Origin: a virus
Reading direction: 5' to 3' (one strand)
DNA length: 33,175 bases
IMG/VR virus record: IMGVR_UViG_3300024319_000043
Location: 1 to 33,175 of that record
This document shows positions 17,473 through 23,146 of this stretch, in pieces. Position 1 is the stretch's first letter. Each line of letters opens with the position of its first letter. A program made the translations under genes and the position numbers. The notes below the pieces were generated by a model that was given only the letters and a program-made list of their open reading frames with translations, did not search any database and had not been told where the DNA came from.

Positions 17473-17850
17473 TTAGAAGGGGATGCCATCGTTCAGGTCT
17501 TGCCCAAACTGTGGCTTGCTGGACTGTTGCTGGCCTGACTGTTTGTCAGACACATTGAAGGTCATGTAGGGCTTATCGTCTTTCATCTTGCGCCATGCAG
17601 CAAGCCGACGGAATACATTGAATGGGCCGGTGTAGTCTGGCGCTGCTTCATTGCCTTTCTTATCGTTCTCAAACAGAACGCCTGTCTTTTCGAAGACCTC
17701 GATGATGGTCTTGCCATCGCGTGTTTGATCTTTAACCAGGACGATCTTCTTGTCTTCGCCGTTGTCATTGATCTTGCCTTGCAGGATTAGCTTCTGCGTT
17801 TCGAATGGTGCGAATGCTGCACCGCGGTCTGTGTTGTCATAGTCTGCCAT
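17473..17850 (-). CDS. SSB-like single-stranded DNA-binding protein
   Basis: The protein has 125 residues. Two short OB-like segments are visible: an N-terminal 'DNTDRGAAFAPFE...LILQGKIND' and a core 'TGVLFENDKK...PDYTGPFNVFRRLAAWRKM...MTFNVSDK', the pattern of small phage SSB-like proteins. A Gln/Ser linker follows, and the end is DLNDGIPF, like the acidic SSB tip (DDDIPF) that recruits replication and repair partners. It would coat ssDNA for the annealing protein and exonuclease encoded just upstream. GGAG sits seven bases before the ATG. Confidence 0.7.
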   Translation of the reverse strand: MADYDNTDRGAAFAPFETQKLILQGKINDNGEDKKIVLVKDQTRDGKTIIEVFEKTGVLFENDKKGNEAAPDYTGPFNVFRRLAAWRKMKDDKPYMTFNVSDKQSGQQQSSKPQFGQDLNDGIPF

Positions 17851-18043
17851 GCTTCTGGCTCCTTTGAATGTGTGCTTCTAAGTGTCTTAGTTTACGCCCT
17901 GCGGCTACGATGCTTTTCTTTTGGTCTGCGCTTCTTTCCTTTCCTGTTTGCAGACTGTCGATGATGCAAGAAATAAGAGCTTGCACCTCCGGCAGGGTAA
18001 GTTTTACTGCGCTTCTTTTCGTGGGGCTTCTACCACCCCCCAC
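17837..18043 (-). CDS. Small helical protein of recombination operon, unknown
   Basis: The protein has about 68 residues if the GTG at 18043 is used; it overlaps the annealing-protein gene by 14 bases and the SSB-like gene by 14. The visible core (LTLPEVQALISCIIDSLQTG, then a basic helix) looks all-helical, with a Lys/Arg/His-rich end. The frame extends further upstream, but that part lies fully inside the neighbour. I do not recognise the family. Tight coupling in the operon suggests a recombination or replication accessory. Confidence 0.6.
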   Translation of the reverse strand: MGGGRSPTKRSAVKLTLPEVQALISCIIDSLQTGKERSADQKKSIVAAGRKLRHLEAHIQRSQKHGRL

Positions 18044-18482
18044 TGTTGCCACCGCTAGGTTTTGATGTGGCATACTTGTTGCCATCCATCTTCCCAAGGA
18101 AGACATCAGCATCACATCCGATATGGGACAACGCTTTGGTCAGTCCGTCTGTGACTGCCATCTTCGGTGCATCTTCGGCCATCCGGCTCTTGGCTGCATC
18201 AAAGAACTTGCGGCACCCAGTGAAGGCGCCGAATGAGTTGGCTCGATCTGTGTGCCATACAGTGACATGGGCAATAACTGCACTGTCACCATTCGATACG
18301 CTCACGATCTCAGTCCTGCTATCCCAGCCCCAGCCCTGGCCAATAGGCCCGAACTGTTCTGTCATCTTCATGACCTGGTATTGAGGGTCGATAGCACTAA
18401 AGCTGCGCGACCCGAAGCTAACTGGCTTGAGATATTTAGGGTCAGTTTTGGACAGCTTGTCCCAGATTTCCATGTTGCTCAT
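18030..18482 (-). CDS. Rad52/ERF/Sak-like single-strand annealing protein
   Basis: The protein has 150 residues from the ATG with AAGGAG upstream. Conserved features seen: 'SFSAIDPQYQVMKMTEQFGPIGQGWGW' (residues 27-53), a beta segment 'AVIAHVTVWHT', and 'DAPKMAVTDGLTKALSHIGCDADVFLG' (104-130). This is the helix pattern typical of phage annealing proteins of the Rad52-like/ERF type. The Gly/Ser-rich tail is short. It lies next to a YqaJ-type exonuclease, the usual two-part recombination system that pairs resected ends to build concatemers for packaging. The exact subfamily is uncertain. Confidence 0.75.
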   Translation of the reverse strand: MSNMEIWDKLSKTDPKYLKPVSFGSRSFSAIDPQYQVMKMTEQFGPIGQGWGWDSRTEIVSVSNGDSAVIAHVTVWHTDRANSFGAFTGCRKFFDAAKSRMAEDAPKMAVTDGLTKALSHIGCDADVFLGKMDGNKYATSKPSGGNSGGW

Positions 18483-18492
18483 GATGTTCTCC

Positions 18493-19260
18493 TTACTTGC
18501 GCGCGGTGATGCGTAGCGAGCCACGCTTGTCACGCTTAACCGTTAGGCTATTGCAGTAGACCTCCCGCTCATCGCTGCCGACCATTGCCTTGAGGTCTTT
18601 CTTGGCACCCTCAAATGTCTTGGCTGCAAGCTCATGCTCTAGGTAGGTGTGAGCCGCATCGATGAATGCGTTATCTCTTGAGGCGTCACGGCGAACCATG
18701 TTGTCCACCTCGATCTTGTCGATGCTGATCGATGGTGTCTCAATACCAACAGGCTCTTGATCCCGAATAACGTAACCCCAGAAGTCTGACACCACTGTCC
18801 ACATTGAATCGAAATAGTCCTGGTTGCGTTTGACATAGGCCGACTCCCACTTGTTGTTGCCAAAGATGACAGACAGGTACGCGCCATCAGAATTGGCTAG
18901 GCGGGCATACGTTTGAATCTGTGGCATGTAGTATTCGATCGCCTTGTCCATGTTGTTCATGGAGTTGGTGTGCTTGGCTTCTACGATGCAGCCATCATAC
19001 ATGCCATCGATCGTGCCCCTAACCGGGACATAGCCAATCTTTTCCTGGAATGTTTTCTGAGTGTCGGTGACTGTGCAGCCATACTCATGCTCAAACCATT
19101 TGATGTTGAAGTCTTCTGTCCAGATGCCAAGCTGCACTGCGATGTTGCGGCTTAGGTCTTCTGGTTCTGAGCGGCCAGTCTTTTGCTGCCATAGCTCAAG
19201 CCATCTTCCTTGCATGATCTTCACGCAATCTGATCCGCCGATAAATCCGGTACGGTCCAT
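18493..19260 (-). CDS. YqaJ-type phage exonuclease (lambda exonuclease-like)
   Basis: The protein has 255 residues. It shows the PD-(D/E)XK motifs of the YqaJ family: 'GGSD' (8-11), 'LGIWTE' (44-49, Glu49), 'GTIDG' (82-86, Asp85) and 'VEAKHT' (93-98, Glu94 and Lys96). It would degrade one strand from DNA ends and hand ssDNA to the annealing protein encoded ten bases downstream. AAAGGAG precedes the ATG. Length is normal for the family, with no domain missing. Confidence 0.88.
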   Translation of the reverse strand: MDRTGFIGGSDCVKIMQGRWLELWQQKTGRSEPEDLSRNIAVQLGIWTEDFNIKWFEHEYGCTVTDTQKTFQEKIGYVPVRGTIDGMYDGCIVEAKHTNSMNNMDKAIEYYMPQIQTYARLANSDGAYLSVIFGNNKWESAYVKRNQDYFDSMWTVVSDFWGYVIRDQEPVGIETPSISIDKIEVDNMVRRDASRDNAFIDAAHTYLEHELAAKTFEGAKKDLKAMVGSDEREVYCNSLTVKRDKRGSLRITARK

Positions 19261-19304
19261 GTCTGTTCTCCTTTGTGGTGAGGACTCCCATCCTCGATAG
19301 TAGG

Positions 19305-19778
19305 TTACTGCTTATGTGCAGCCCTTGCAACATAAGAATCGTAAGGTGCCAGGTTCTCTTCAGTGATGTTGTACTCCTCAATGAGTTTCTTGCGTGCATC
19401 TCCGTGAAGGTATGAATCACACACGGGCATGCCTGAGAGTATTCTTTGTGCGTTCAGGTGGTACCTGTCCAGAGAGGTGGTAGTTGGTGCTGAGCGAGCC
19501 GCTCCGCCGCTCTGAGCTACATTCCTGGCTGCATCTACGAACTCTTTGACCGAAGGTAGGGTTCTGGTGCGCGCGGTTTGCGTTACCTCTTTCGCTATGA
19601 GGGCGACGAGGGAACGCACCCGCTCCGGTGTCGCCTGGTTGGGGATGTTGCTGTTGACTGCTTCGATCACGTCCATTGCAACGAGGGTGGGATCGAGATC
19701 TCGTGGCATGTTGAAGCGACTGATGATGTCAGCCTTGAACCATTCCTTGATGAGATTGATGCGCTGTTCATAGGTCAT
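19305..19778 (-). CDS. Probable replication accessory, helicase-loader position
   Basis: The protein has 157 residues, is helical and has no recognisable Walker motif. It starts inside the 3' end of the O-like gene (11-base overlap), which is the place of lambda P. It shows 'WFKADIISRFNMPRDLDPTL...' at the start, a Thr/Ser linker near 90-105 and a charged helical end. A P-like role, bringing host DnaB helicase to the origin, is inferred from order alone. A simple unknown DNA-metabolism protein is the alternative. Confidence 0.5.
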   Translation of the reverse strand: MTYEQRINLIKEWFKADIISRFNMPRDLDPTLVAMDVIEAVNSNIPNQATPERVRSLVALIAKEVTQTARTRTLPSVKEFVDAARNVAQSGGAARSAPTTTSLDRYHLNAQRILSGMPVCDSYLHGDARKKLIEEYNITEENLAPYDSYVARAAHKQ

Positions 19779-20424
19779 TGATCCATCCGATTACCTTTTT
19801 GGTTTCTGCTTTCTCTGACTCGAGGTCATCTTCCCAACGCTCACCGTTAAGCCAGGTCGATGGGTGTGGGATGTATTGTTTCTCTGTGCCCATCTCATCG
19901 CAGTGCTGGGAATAATGAAGGGCGCCCTGGATTATGGTATCACCGTCAGCAAACTTGAGAGCTTTGGCAAACGCAGTACGCGCAGCACCCTTGCCAATGC
20001 GTCGAGGGTAGGCATGCCAGAACGCTTGGAAGAACGCTGTGTTGCCTGGATGGGAAGATTTTTCCGGGGAAGTAGTTATAACTTTATTACTATTAGCTAA
20101 CTCTAGCTTAGTAATATTACTTACTACTTCGGAGGAAGATTTTTCCTCATGGTCCATGTCGTACTCCTTCATTGAGTTGATGATGTAAAAGTTCGATGTG
20201 TTCGGGCGAGCGATGACTTCGATGTATTCGTTCTCCGCAAGCCACTTGATTGCAGTGCGGACTGTTCGATCGCTTATGCCTGTGTCTTCAGCAAGCTTAG
20301 GCTGAGAAGGGAAGCATTCACCTTTTGAATTTGAGTAGGTGGCAAGTGCCAGAAGGACCGCTTTCGCAGTCACATTTTTTATTGGCATAAGCGCAATGTC
20401 TACGATAAGATCATAGTCAGTCAT
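19768..20424 (-). CDS. Lambda O-like replication initiation protein
   Basis: The protein has 218 residues. Residues about 17-82 form a winged HTH ('CFPSQPKLAEDTGISDRTVRTAIKWLAENEYIEV'), the HTH_36 type found in phage initiators. Residues 92-130 are a Ser/Asn/Lys linker encoded by very AT-rich palindromic DNA. Residues 131-200 carry the C-terminal initiator pattern 'FFQAFWHAYPRRIGKGAA...YIPHPSTWLNGERWEDD'. It would bind the phage origin, probably within its own gene as in lambda. AAAGGA lies upstream of the ATG. Confidence 0.82.
   Translation of the reverse strand: MTDYDLIVDIALMPIKNVTAKAVLLALATYSNSKGECFPSQPKLAEDTGISDRTVRTAIKWLAENEYIEVIARPNTSNFYIINSMKEYDMDHEEKSSSEVVSNITKLELANSNKVITTSPEKSSHPGNTAFFQAFWHAYPRRIGKGAARTAFAKALKFADGDTIIQGALHYSQHCDEMGTEKQYIPHPSTWLNGERWEDDLESEKAETKKVIGWINDL
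20053..20146. other. Candidate replication origin inside the O-like gene
   Basis: Two identical 13-mers, GGAAGATTTTTCC, sit at 20053..20065 and 20134..20146. Inside them an 8-bp inverted repeat (GAAGTAGT at 20069..20076, ACTACTTC at 20123..20130) brackets 46 bases that are about 78 percent A+T. That stretch itself can fold, with TTACTA/TAGTAA and AGCTA/TAGCT pairing. Position within the initiator's linker codons matches lambda ori. Confidence 0.55.
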
Positions 20425-20481
20425 TTGGTCCTTTCACCTGACTTGTCATCAGTTCTCCACTTGTGACCCTGCTCGCTACTT

Positions 20482-20514
20482 GAAACGCCGCGCTCCCACG
20501 TGGCGTTTCTTTTT
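20482..20514 (+). terminator. Rightward rho-independent terminator within leftward genes
   Basis: The plus strand reads GAAACGCC, a 12-base loop, GGCGTTTC, then TTTTT. The stem is eight perfect pairs. On the minus strand the stem is followed by AAGTAG, so it would not terminate the leftward genes around it. It faces transcription coming from the late genes. Confidence 0.85.
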
Positions 20515-20517
20515 ATA

Positions 20518-20748
20518 TCAGGGCCATGGCTTCTCTGGCCACTTATCTTTGTCGTTGACCAAGAAGTAGTGACCGACCTTGCGACCATCGCCTATATCTA
20601 GGGGGTCGCATATGATGGGCCATCCTTCCTTCTTGAGATCAAAGATTCGGCTCGCCAACCTAAACGTGCCGAATATCTTAAGGGCATCCATCGGGGTCAG
20701 TGATTGACCTGTCTTGAGATAGCTAAGTATCTCCTGTTTCTGTGTCAT
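20518..20748 (-). CDS. Small HTH protein (HTH_39-like)
   Basis: The protein has 76 residues. 'EILSYLKTGQSLTPMDALKIFGTFRLASRIFDLKKEGWPI' matches the small phage winged-HTH type (HTH_39) with its 'G..RL..RI.DL+..G' core. It is a likely DNA-binding regulator of nearby genes. GGAG sits seven bases before the ATG, which overlaps the nuclease gene by 26 bases. The terminator at 20482..20514 lies directly after its stop. Confidence 0.72.
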   Translation of the reverse strand: MTQKQEILSYLKTGQSLTPMDALKIFGTFRLASRIFDLKKEGWPIICDPLDIGDGRKVGHYFLVNDKDKWPEKPWP

Positions 20749-21064
20749 GCTGGTTCTCCATCAGCTGTTCAAATATATCACCTCTAAGGATGACGATCGT
20801 CTGCGGCTCTCCAGTTCGCCGCTTATAAATGGCCATGTCTCGGCCATCTAATACTGTGAATGGACTCGGGAAACCTGACTTGTCCCGGTACTTAATCTCA
20901 CCTACCAGTTCGTGTCCCATGAGTTCGAGCTTGATGTCTCCTCGATACTCTCCTCCCAACGCTCCTGAGAGGGGCTGGCGCTTGGCTTTGATCCCGATCT
21001 TCGTGAGCCACTCCACGATTTTTCTTTCGTGATAGTATCCCTTTGACTTATTTTTGTTTGCCAT
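20723..21064 (-). CDS. Holliday junction resolvase-like PD-(D/E)XK nuclease
   Basis: The protein has 113 residues. Order of motifs: Glu13 in 'YYHERKIVEWL', 'SGALGGEYRGDI' with Asp43, then 'GEIKYR' with Glu56 and Lys58. This is the Hjc-like/VRR-type small nuclease layout. It would cut branched DNA made by recombination or debranch concatemers before packaging. AGGGA lies upstream of the ATG, which supports this start inside the 3' part of the zinc-ribbon frame. Confidence 0.75.
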   Translation of the reverse strand: MANKNKSKGYYHERKIVEWLTKIGIKAKRQPLSGALGGEYRGDIKLELMGHELVGEIKYRDKSGFPSPFTVLDGRDMAIYKRRTGEPQTIVILRGDIFEQLMENQHDTETGDT

Positions 21065-21216
21065 ATGTCCCTCTCATAGCAACTCATGCACACAAACCAG
21101 TGCTTGTGCTTTGTTTTCTCGTGGCCATTTTTGAGGACAGCGACAAAGTTTCTAACCTGTCGTTCGCAGGAGTCGCACTCAGCGATGCCTCTTTCTAACT
21201 TGGATTTCGTAGTCAA
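20902..21216 (-). CDS. Small zinc-ribbon-like protein, long overlap with nuclease gene
   Basis: The frame has 104 codons and starts with TTG. Residues about 14-46 carry CDSC and CMSC pairs ('ECDSCERQVRNF' and 'WFVCMSCYERD') with His residues between, a probable zinc ribbon. From about residue 52 the frame runs through the nuclease gene for 163 bases, and that part is Ser/Trp/Gly-rich and looks like read-through of the other frame. The N-terminal 50 residues are probably genuine; the tail may be a by-product. The ribosome site is weak. Confidence 0.45.
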   Translation of the reverse strand: MTTKSKLERGIAECDSCERQVRNFVAVLKNGHEKTKHKHWFVCMSCYERDIWQTKISQRDTITKEKSWSGSRRSGSKPSASPSQERWEESIEETSSSNSWDTNW

Positions 21217-21427
21217 GAGCGTCCAACCAACACATCAGAAGGAACCCGGAGGGGATTCGCTTGTGTGTTTCCCATTTGTGAACCAACGATACAGTGCATC
21301 CAATGCTATGAGCTAGAGCTTCTTGGCTTAAACTTTGCTCTAACCTTGCGTCGATCAATTCTTTCACCAGACTCTCGTAGTTCTCTGGTATGCTCACGGG
21401 CTTGTTGAAGTGCGTGAAGTTTTTCAA
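21179..21427 (-). CDS. Xre/Cro-like HTH regulator
   Basis: The frame has 82 codons with a TTG start (a GTG within the first 25 codons is also possible). Residues about 22-75, 'ELIDARLEQSLSQEALAHSI' then 'GCTVSLVHKWETHKRIPSGF', form a clear Cro/CI HTH with the 'W' and 'R.P' after the recognition helix. It likely binds operators in this leftward region. Its 5' part overlaps the upstream regulator gene by up to 122 bases in another frame, and its end overlaps the zinc-ribbon start by 38. Confidence 0.65.
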   Translation of the reverse strand: MKNFTHFNKPVSIPENYESLVKELIDARLEQSLSQEALAHSIGCTVSLVHKWETHKRIPSGFLLMCWLDALDYEIQVRKRHR

Positions 21428-21590
21428 GTTCCTTCATGGCCTTCCTTGCTGTCTCGTAACGGAGTTCAGTCACGCCATTGACGGTGCGATAGAAGGTCGA
21501 AGTCGGTATGCTTGCAGCCTTGAACGCCTTCAGCAATTCAATGCCGGACTCAGCCGACTTCTCCTCGAGTAGTTTCAGATATGATTTCAT
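21306..21590 (-). CDS. Small HTH-like regulator
   Basis: The protein has 94 residues from the ATG at 21590. 'SYLKLLEEKSAESGIELLKA', then 'FKAASIPTSTFYRTVNGVTELRYETARKAMKELEKL', reads as an HTH of the small transcriptional regulator type. A very basic tail (RRKVRAKFKPR) follows. A TTG 18 bases upstream is an alternative start. A 6-bp hairpin (21590..21607) separates AGGA from the ATG. The 3' third overlaps the Xre-like gene. Confidence 0.55.
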   Translation of the reverse strand: MKSYLKLLEEKSAESGIELLKAFKAASIPTSTFYRTVNGVTELRYETARKAMKELEKLHALQQAREHTRELRESGERIDRRKVRAKFKPRSSSS

Positions 21591-21607
21591 GCTGCGTAAG
21601 TGCAGCA
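21590..21607 (-). promoter_or_regulatory. Small dyad at the start of the regulator gene
   Basis: TGCTGC, six bases, GCAGCA lies exactly between AGGA and the ATG of the regulator at 21306..21590. It could be an operator, or a hairpin that brings the ribosome site close to the start codon. Confidence 0.4.
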
Positions 21608-21611
21608 ATCC

Positions 21612-21767
21612 TTATTTCGAGTCAAGGTGCTCGATCATATTCCGCATGACCTTGAGGAATTGATGGTCTGGAATCATGGCAACAATCTCACCGTTGCGAT
21701 AGATGCAGAGTGCATCGTTGCGCATGATCCAAATTGTTGGGCTTCGATCTGCAATTGGCATTTCCAT
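21612..21767 (-). CDS. Small unknown protein, 51 residues
   Basis: The frame begins MEMPIADRSPTIWIMRND and ends MIEHLDSK. GGAGAA lies six bases before the ATG, the same type of ribosome site as its neighbours. 'IWIMRNDALCIYRNGEIVAMI' looks like a short beta hairpin or strand pair. I do not recognise it. It fits the run of small leftward genes that often modify host functions in phages. Confidence 0.6.
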   Translation of the reverse strand: MEMPIADRSPTIWIMRNDALCIYRNGEIVAMIPDHQFLKVMRNMIEHLDSK

Positions 21768-21795
21768 TTGGTTCTCCGTTTGTTATCAGTGTTAT

Positions 21796-21877
21796 GCGAG
21801 GCGTGATTCATACGGCATTTGCAGTGTGGACGAATGTGTTACCGAATGCGCCAACCATTTTTAACCATGCGCCTCGC
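21796..21877. repeat. 8-bp inverted repeat bracketing a short gap
   Basis: GCGAGGCG (21796..21803) and CGCCTCGC (21870..21877) are perfect complements 66 bases apart, within the 116-base gap between two leftward genes. They could hold a leader structure for the 51-residue gene or be paired protein sites. Confidence 0.4.
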
Positions 21878-21883
21878 ACGACT

Positions 21884-22114
21884 TCACTCAAATTCTAGCT
21901 CGTCTGCTATGTCGAGGATTGCTGCCTGTAAATCTTTGGGCAGCTTCTCATACGTCACGTCGCATCCAAACATTTCGATGGAGTGAACGCTGATCGTGTC
22001 ATCATCTACTTCATAGTATGTGGGTGACTCAGGGACACCGTAGTCCCAGGGTGATAGCTCTGCCGTGAATGTTATTTCTACGTCATCGGTTGCGTAGATT
22101 GCCTGTACTGTCAT
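21884..22114 (-). CDS. Small acidic protein, unknown
   Basis: The protein has 76 residues and is strongly acidic (segments YYEVDDDTIS and DIADELEFE at the C-terminus). The N-terminal 'DVEITFTAELSPWDYGVPESPTY' appears beta-rich. GGGAGAA precedes the ATG. Its acidity recalls DNA-mimic or host-inhibitor proteins of phages, but that is only a composition argument. The family is not recognised. Confidence 0.55.
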   Translation of the reverse strand: MTVQAIYATDDVEITFTAELSPWDYGVPESPTYYEVDDDTISVHSIEMFGCDVTYEKLPKDLQAAILDIADELEFE

Positions 22115-22126
22115 GTCGTTCTCCCT

Positions 22127-22342
22127 TTATCTGCGCTTTGTGGGCCTGACTGATGTTGCGGGCGCATGAGTGTATTCGCAGTGTCCATCTGCTTTACCGC
22201 CCTGGTCCTCGATCATTTGAATAGCCCAGTCCATGGCCACGGCACACTCAACAGGCTCTCTCGAATAGAAGCGTGTGCCAAGAGGAATCTCAGGTGTGCC
22301 CTGCGTCACGACGATCGTTACAAACGCTAGTGTTTCAATCAT
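22127..22342 (-). CDS. Small unknown protein with hydrophobic start
   Basis: The protein has 71 residues from the ATG with AAGGAG upstream. Residues 3-13 (ETLAFVTIVVT) are hydrophobic, and the middle has 'YSREPVECAVAMDWAIQMIEDQGGKADGHCEY' with two Cys. The basic end is 'RPTKRR'. It might be a short exported protein, but the hydrophobic stretch is short and lacks a leading positive charge. Function unknown. Confidence 0.55.
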   Translation of the reverse strand: MIETLAFVTIVVTQGTPEIPLGTRFYSREPVECAVAMDWAIQMIEDQGGKADGHCEYTHAPATSVRPTKRR

Positions 22343-22356
22343 CTTGCTCTCCTTTC

Positions 22357-22584
22357 TCAATATGGTACTGAGTCATCGATGTCTTCCGGCATAGGGTTTC
22401 GTTTCTCCCAAGCTGCGACTGATCGCTTTAAGAATTTATCCCTATCAAACAAAGGGTTGGTTGCTGCAAGTTCGTCAGCTACTACCTGCAATTGTGATGG
22501 CCAAGCGACCATAGGTCCAATCATATCTGCAATGAAGTTGTAGTGTTGACGTGTCATCTTTGGTGCGACTGTTGGGTTAGGCAT
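22357..22584 (-). CDS. Small conserved-looking protein, unknown
   Basis: The protein has 75 residues, starting at the ATG with CGGAG eight bases upstream. Helical segments 'RQHYNFIADMIGPMVAW', 'SQLQVVADELAAT' and 'RDKFLKRSVAAWEKRN' are followed by an acidic end. The pattern 'YNFIAD.I..........FADELA..NP.FDRDKFL+A' is common in small phage proteins of unknown role. The start overlaps the preceding gene by eight bases. Confidence 0.65.
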   Translation of the reverse strand: MPNPTVAPKMTRQHYNFIADMIGPMVAWPSQLQVVADELAATNPLFDRDKFLKRSVAAWEKRNPMPEDIDDSVPY

Positions 22585-22771
22585 TTTCGTACTCCGCTTT
22601 GCGTGATAGCCGACCTGGCTTATTGTTTGAGTTGTATTCTTTGCATAGTGCTTGAGCATCTGCTTCGGTGGTGGCAAAGCCGATGGTTGTCTTAGGTCCG
22701 GCGTGTGGTTCCAGACCTTTGGGCCAGTCTGGATTCTCACGCCACCATGTGCGGTGGAATACTTTATACAT
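22577..22771 (-). CDS. Small unknown protein, 64 residues
   Basis: The sequence 'YKVFHRTWWRENPDWPKGLE' then 'TTIGFATTEADAQALCKEYN' suggests a small alpha/beta protein like those that start 'Y.V..RTWW..N..WP.GLEP' in other phages. Its start overlaps the upstream gene by eight bases and its end overlaps the downstream start by eight, so the three are translationally coupled. Function unknown. Confidence 0.62.
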   Translation of the reverse strand: MYKVFHRTWWRENPDWPKGLEPHAGPKTTIGFATTEADAQALCKEYNSNNKPGRLSRKAEYENA

Positions 22772-22982
22772 CTTCAGAAGCCTTCATTGTGCGAGCGTGT
22801 GATTCCAATAGGACAGCTGAGTTCTCTTTGCTCTCGAGAAGCAGCTTCTTAAACTGGCGCAGGGTGTATGTATCTTGCGCGTCTTCAATCTCTGATATGA
22901 TATCTAGCAATCGATCGATGTCATCGAGTGTGATTGCGATGTTAACGTAAGTGCCTCCGATGTCAGTGTATGCGTACTTCAT
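22764..22982 (-). CDS. Small helical protein, unknown
   Basis: The protein has 72 residues. An opening beta segment (YAYTDIGGTYVNIAITLDDI) leads into two charged helices ('DRLLDIISEIEDAQDTYTLRQFKKLL' and on). AAGGAGAA lies eight bases before the ATG. It overlaps its upstream neighbour by three bases and its downstream neighbour by eight. Not recognised. Confidence 0.6.
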   Translation of the reverse strand: MKYAYTDIGGTYVNIAITLDDIDRLLDIISEIEDAQDTYTLRQFKKLLLESKENSAVLLESHARTMKASEDV

Positions 22983-23146
22983 TTGGGTTCTCCTTCTTGA
23001 GTTACTTTAGCGGCCAGGTTCCAGGCCATTGCTGCGGCGCAAGTTAGATGCGCTCGATCTTCCAGGCTGTGTGCGTCAATCCATTTCATTAGTTCGTCCC
23101 AATCTTCGGGAGTGTGGAACAGATTGACGGGTGCAATTTTAGGCAT
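22979..23146 (-). CDS. Small unknown protein, 55 residues
   Basis: This short frame begins MPKIAPVNLFHTPEDWDELM and ends KVTQEGEPK. 'NLFHTPEDWDELMKWIDAHSLEDRAHLTCAAAMAWNLAA' looks like a compact helical protein. The pattern of helices with 'A.MAWNLAAK' resembles small phage proteins seen near similar gene runs. AAAGGAAA precedes the ATG, and its TGA overlaps the next start (ATGA). Confidence 0.6.
   Translation of the reverse strand: MPKIAPVNLFHTPEDWDELMKWIDAHSLEDRAHLTCAAAMAWNLAAKVTQEGEPK

Noticed and set aside
20902-21064. Programmed frameshift joining zinc ribbon and nuclease
   Set aside because: The A-rich stretch at the nuclease start is not a standard slippery heptamer in the needed frame, and the nuclease has its own AGGGA site.
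21179-21590. Lysogeny switch (CI/Cro pair)
   Set aside because: Two small HTH proteins are present, but both are on the same strand, and there is no integrase, excisionase or divergent operator between them.
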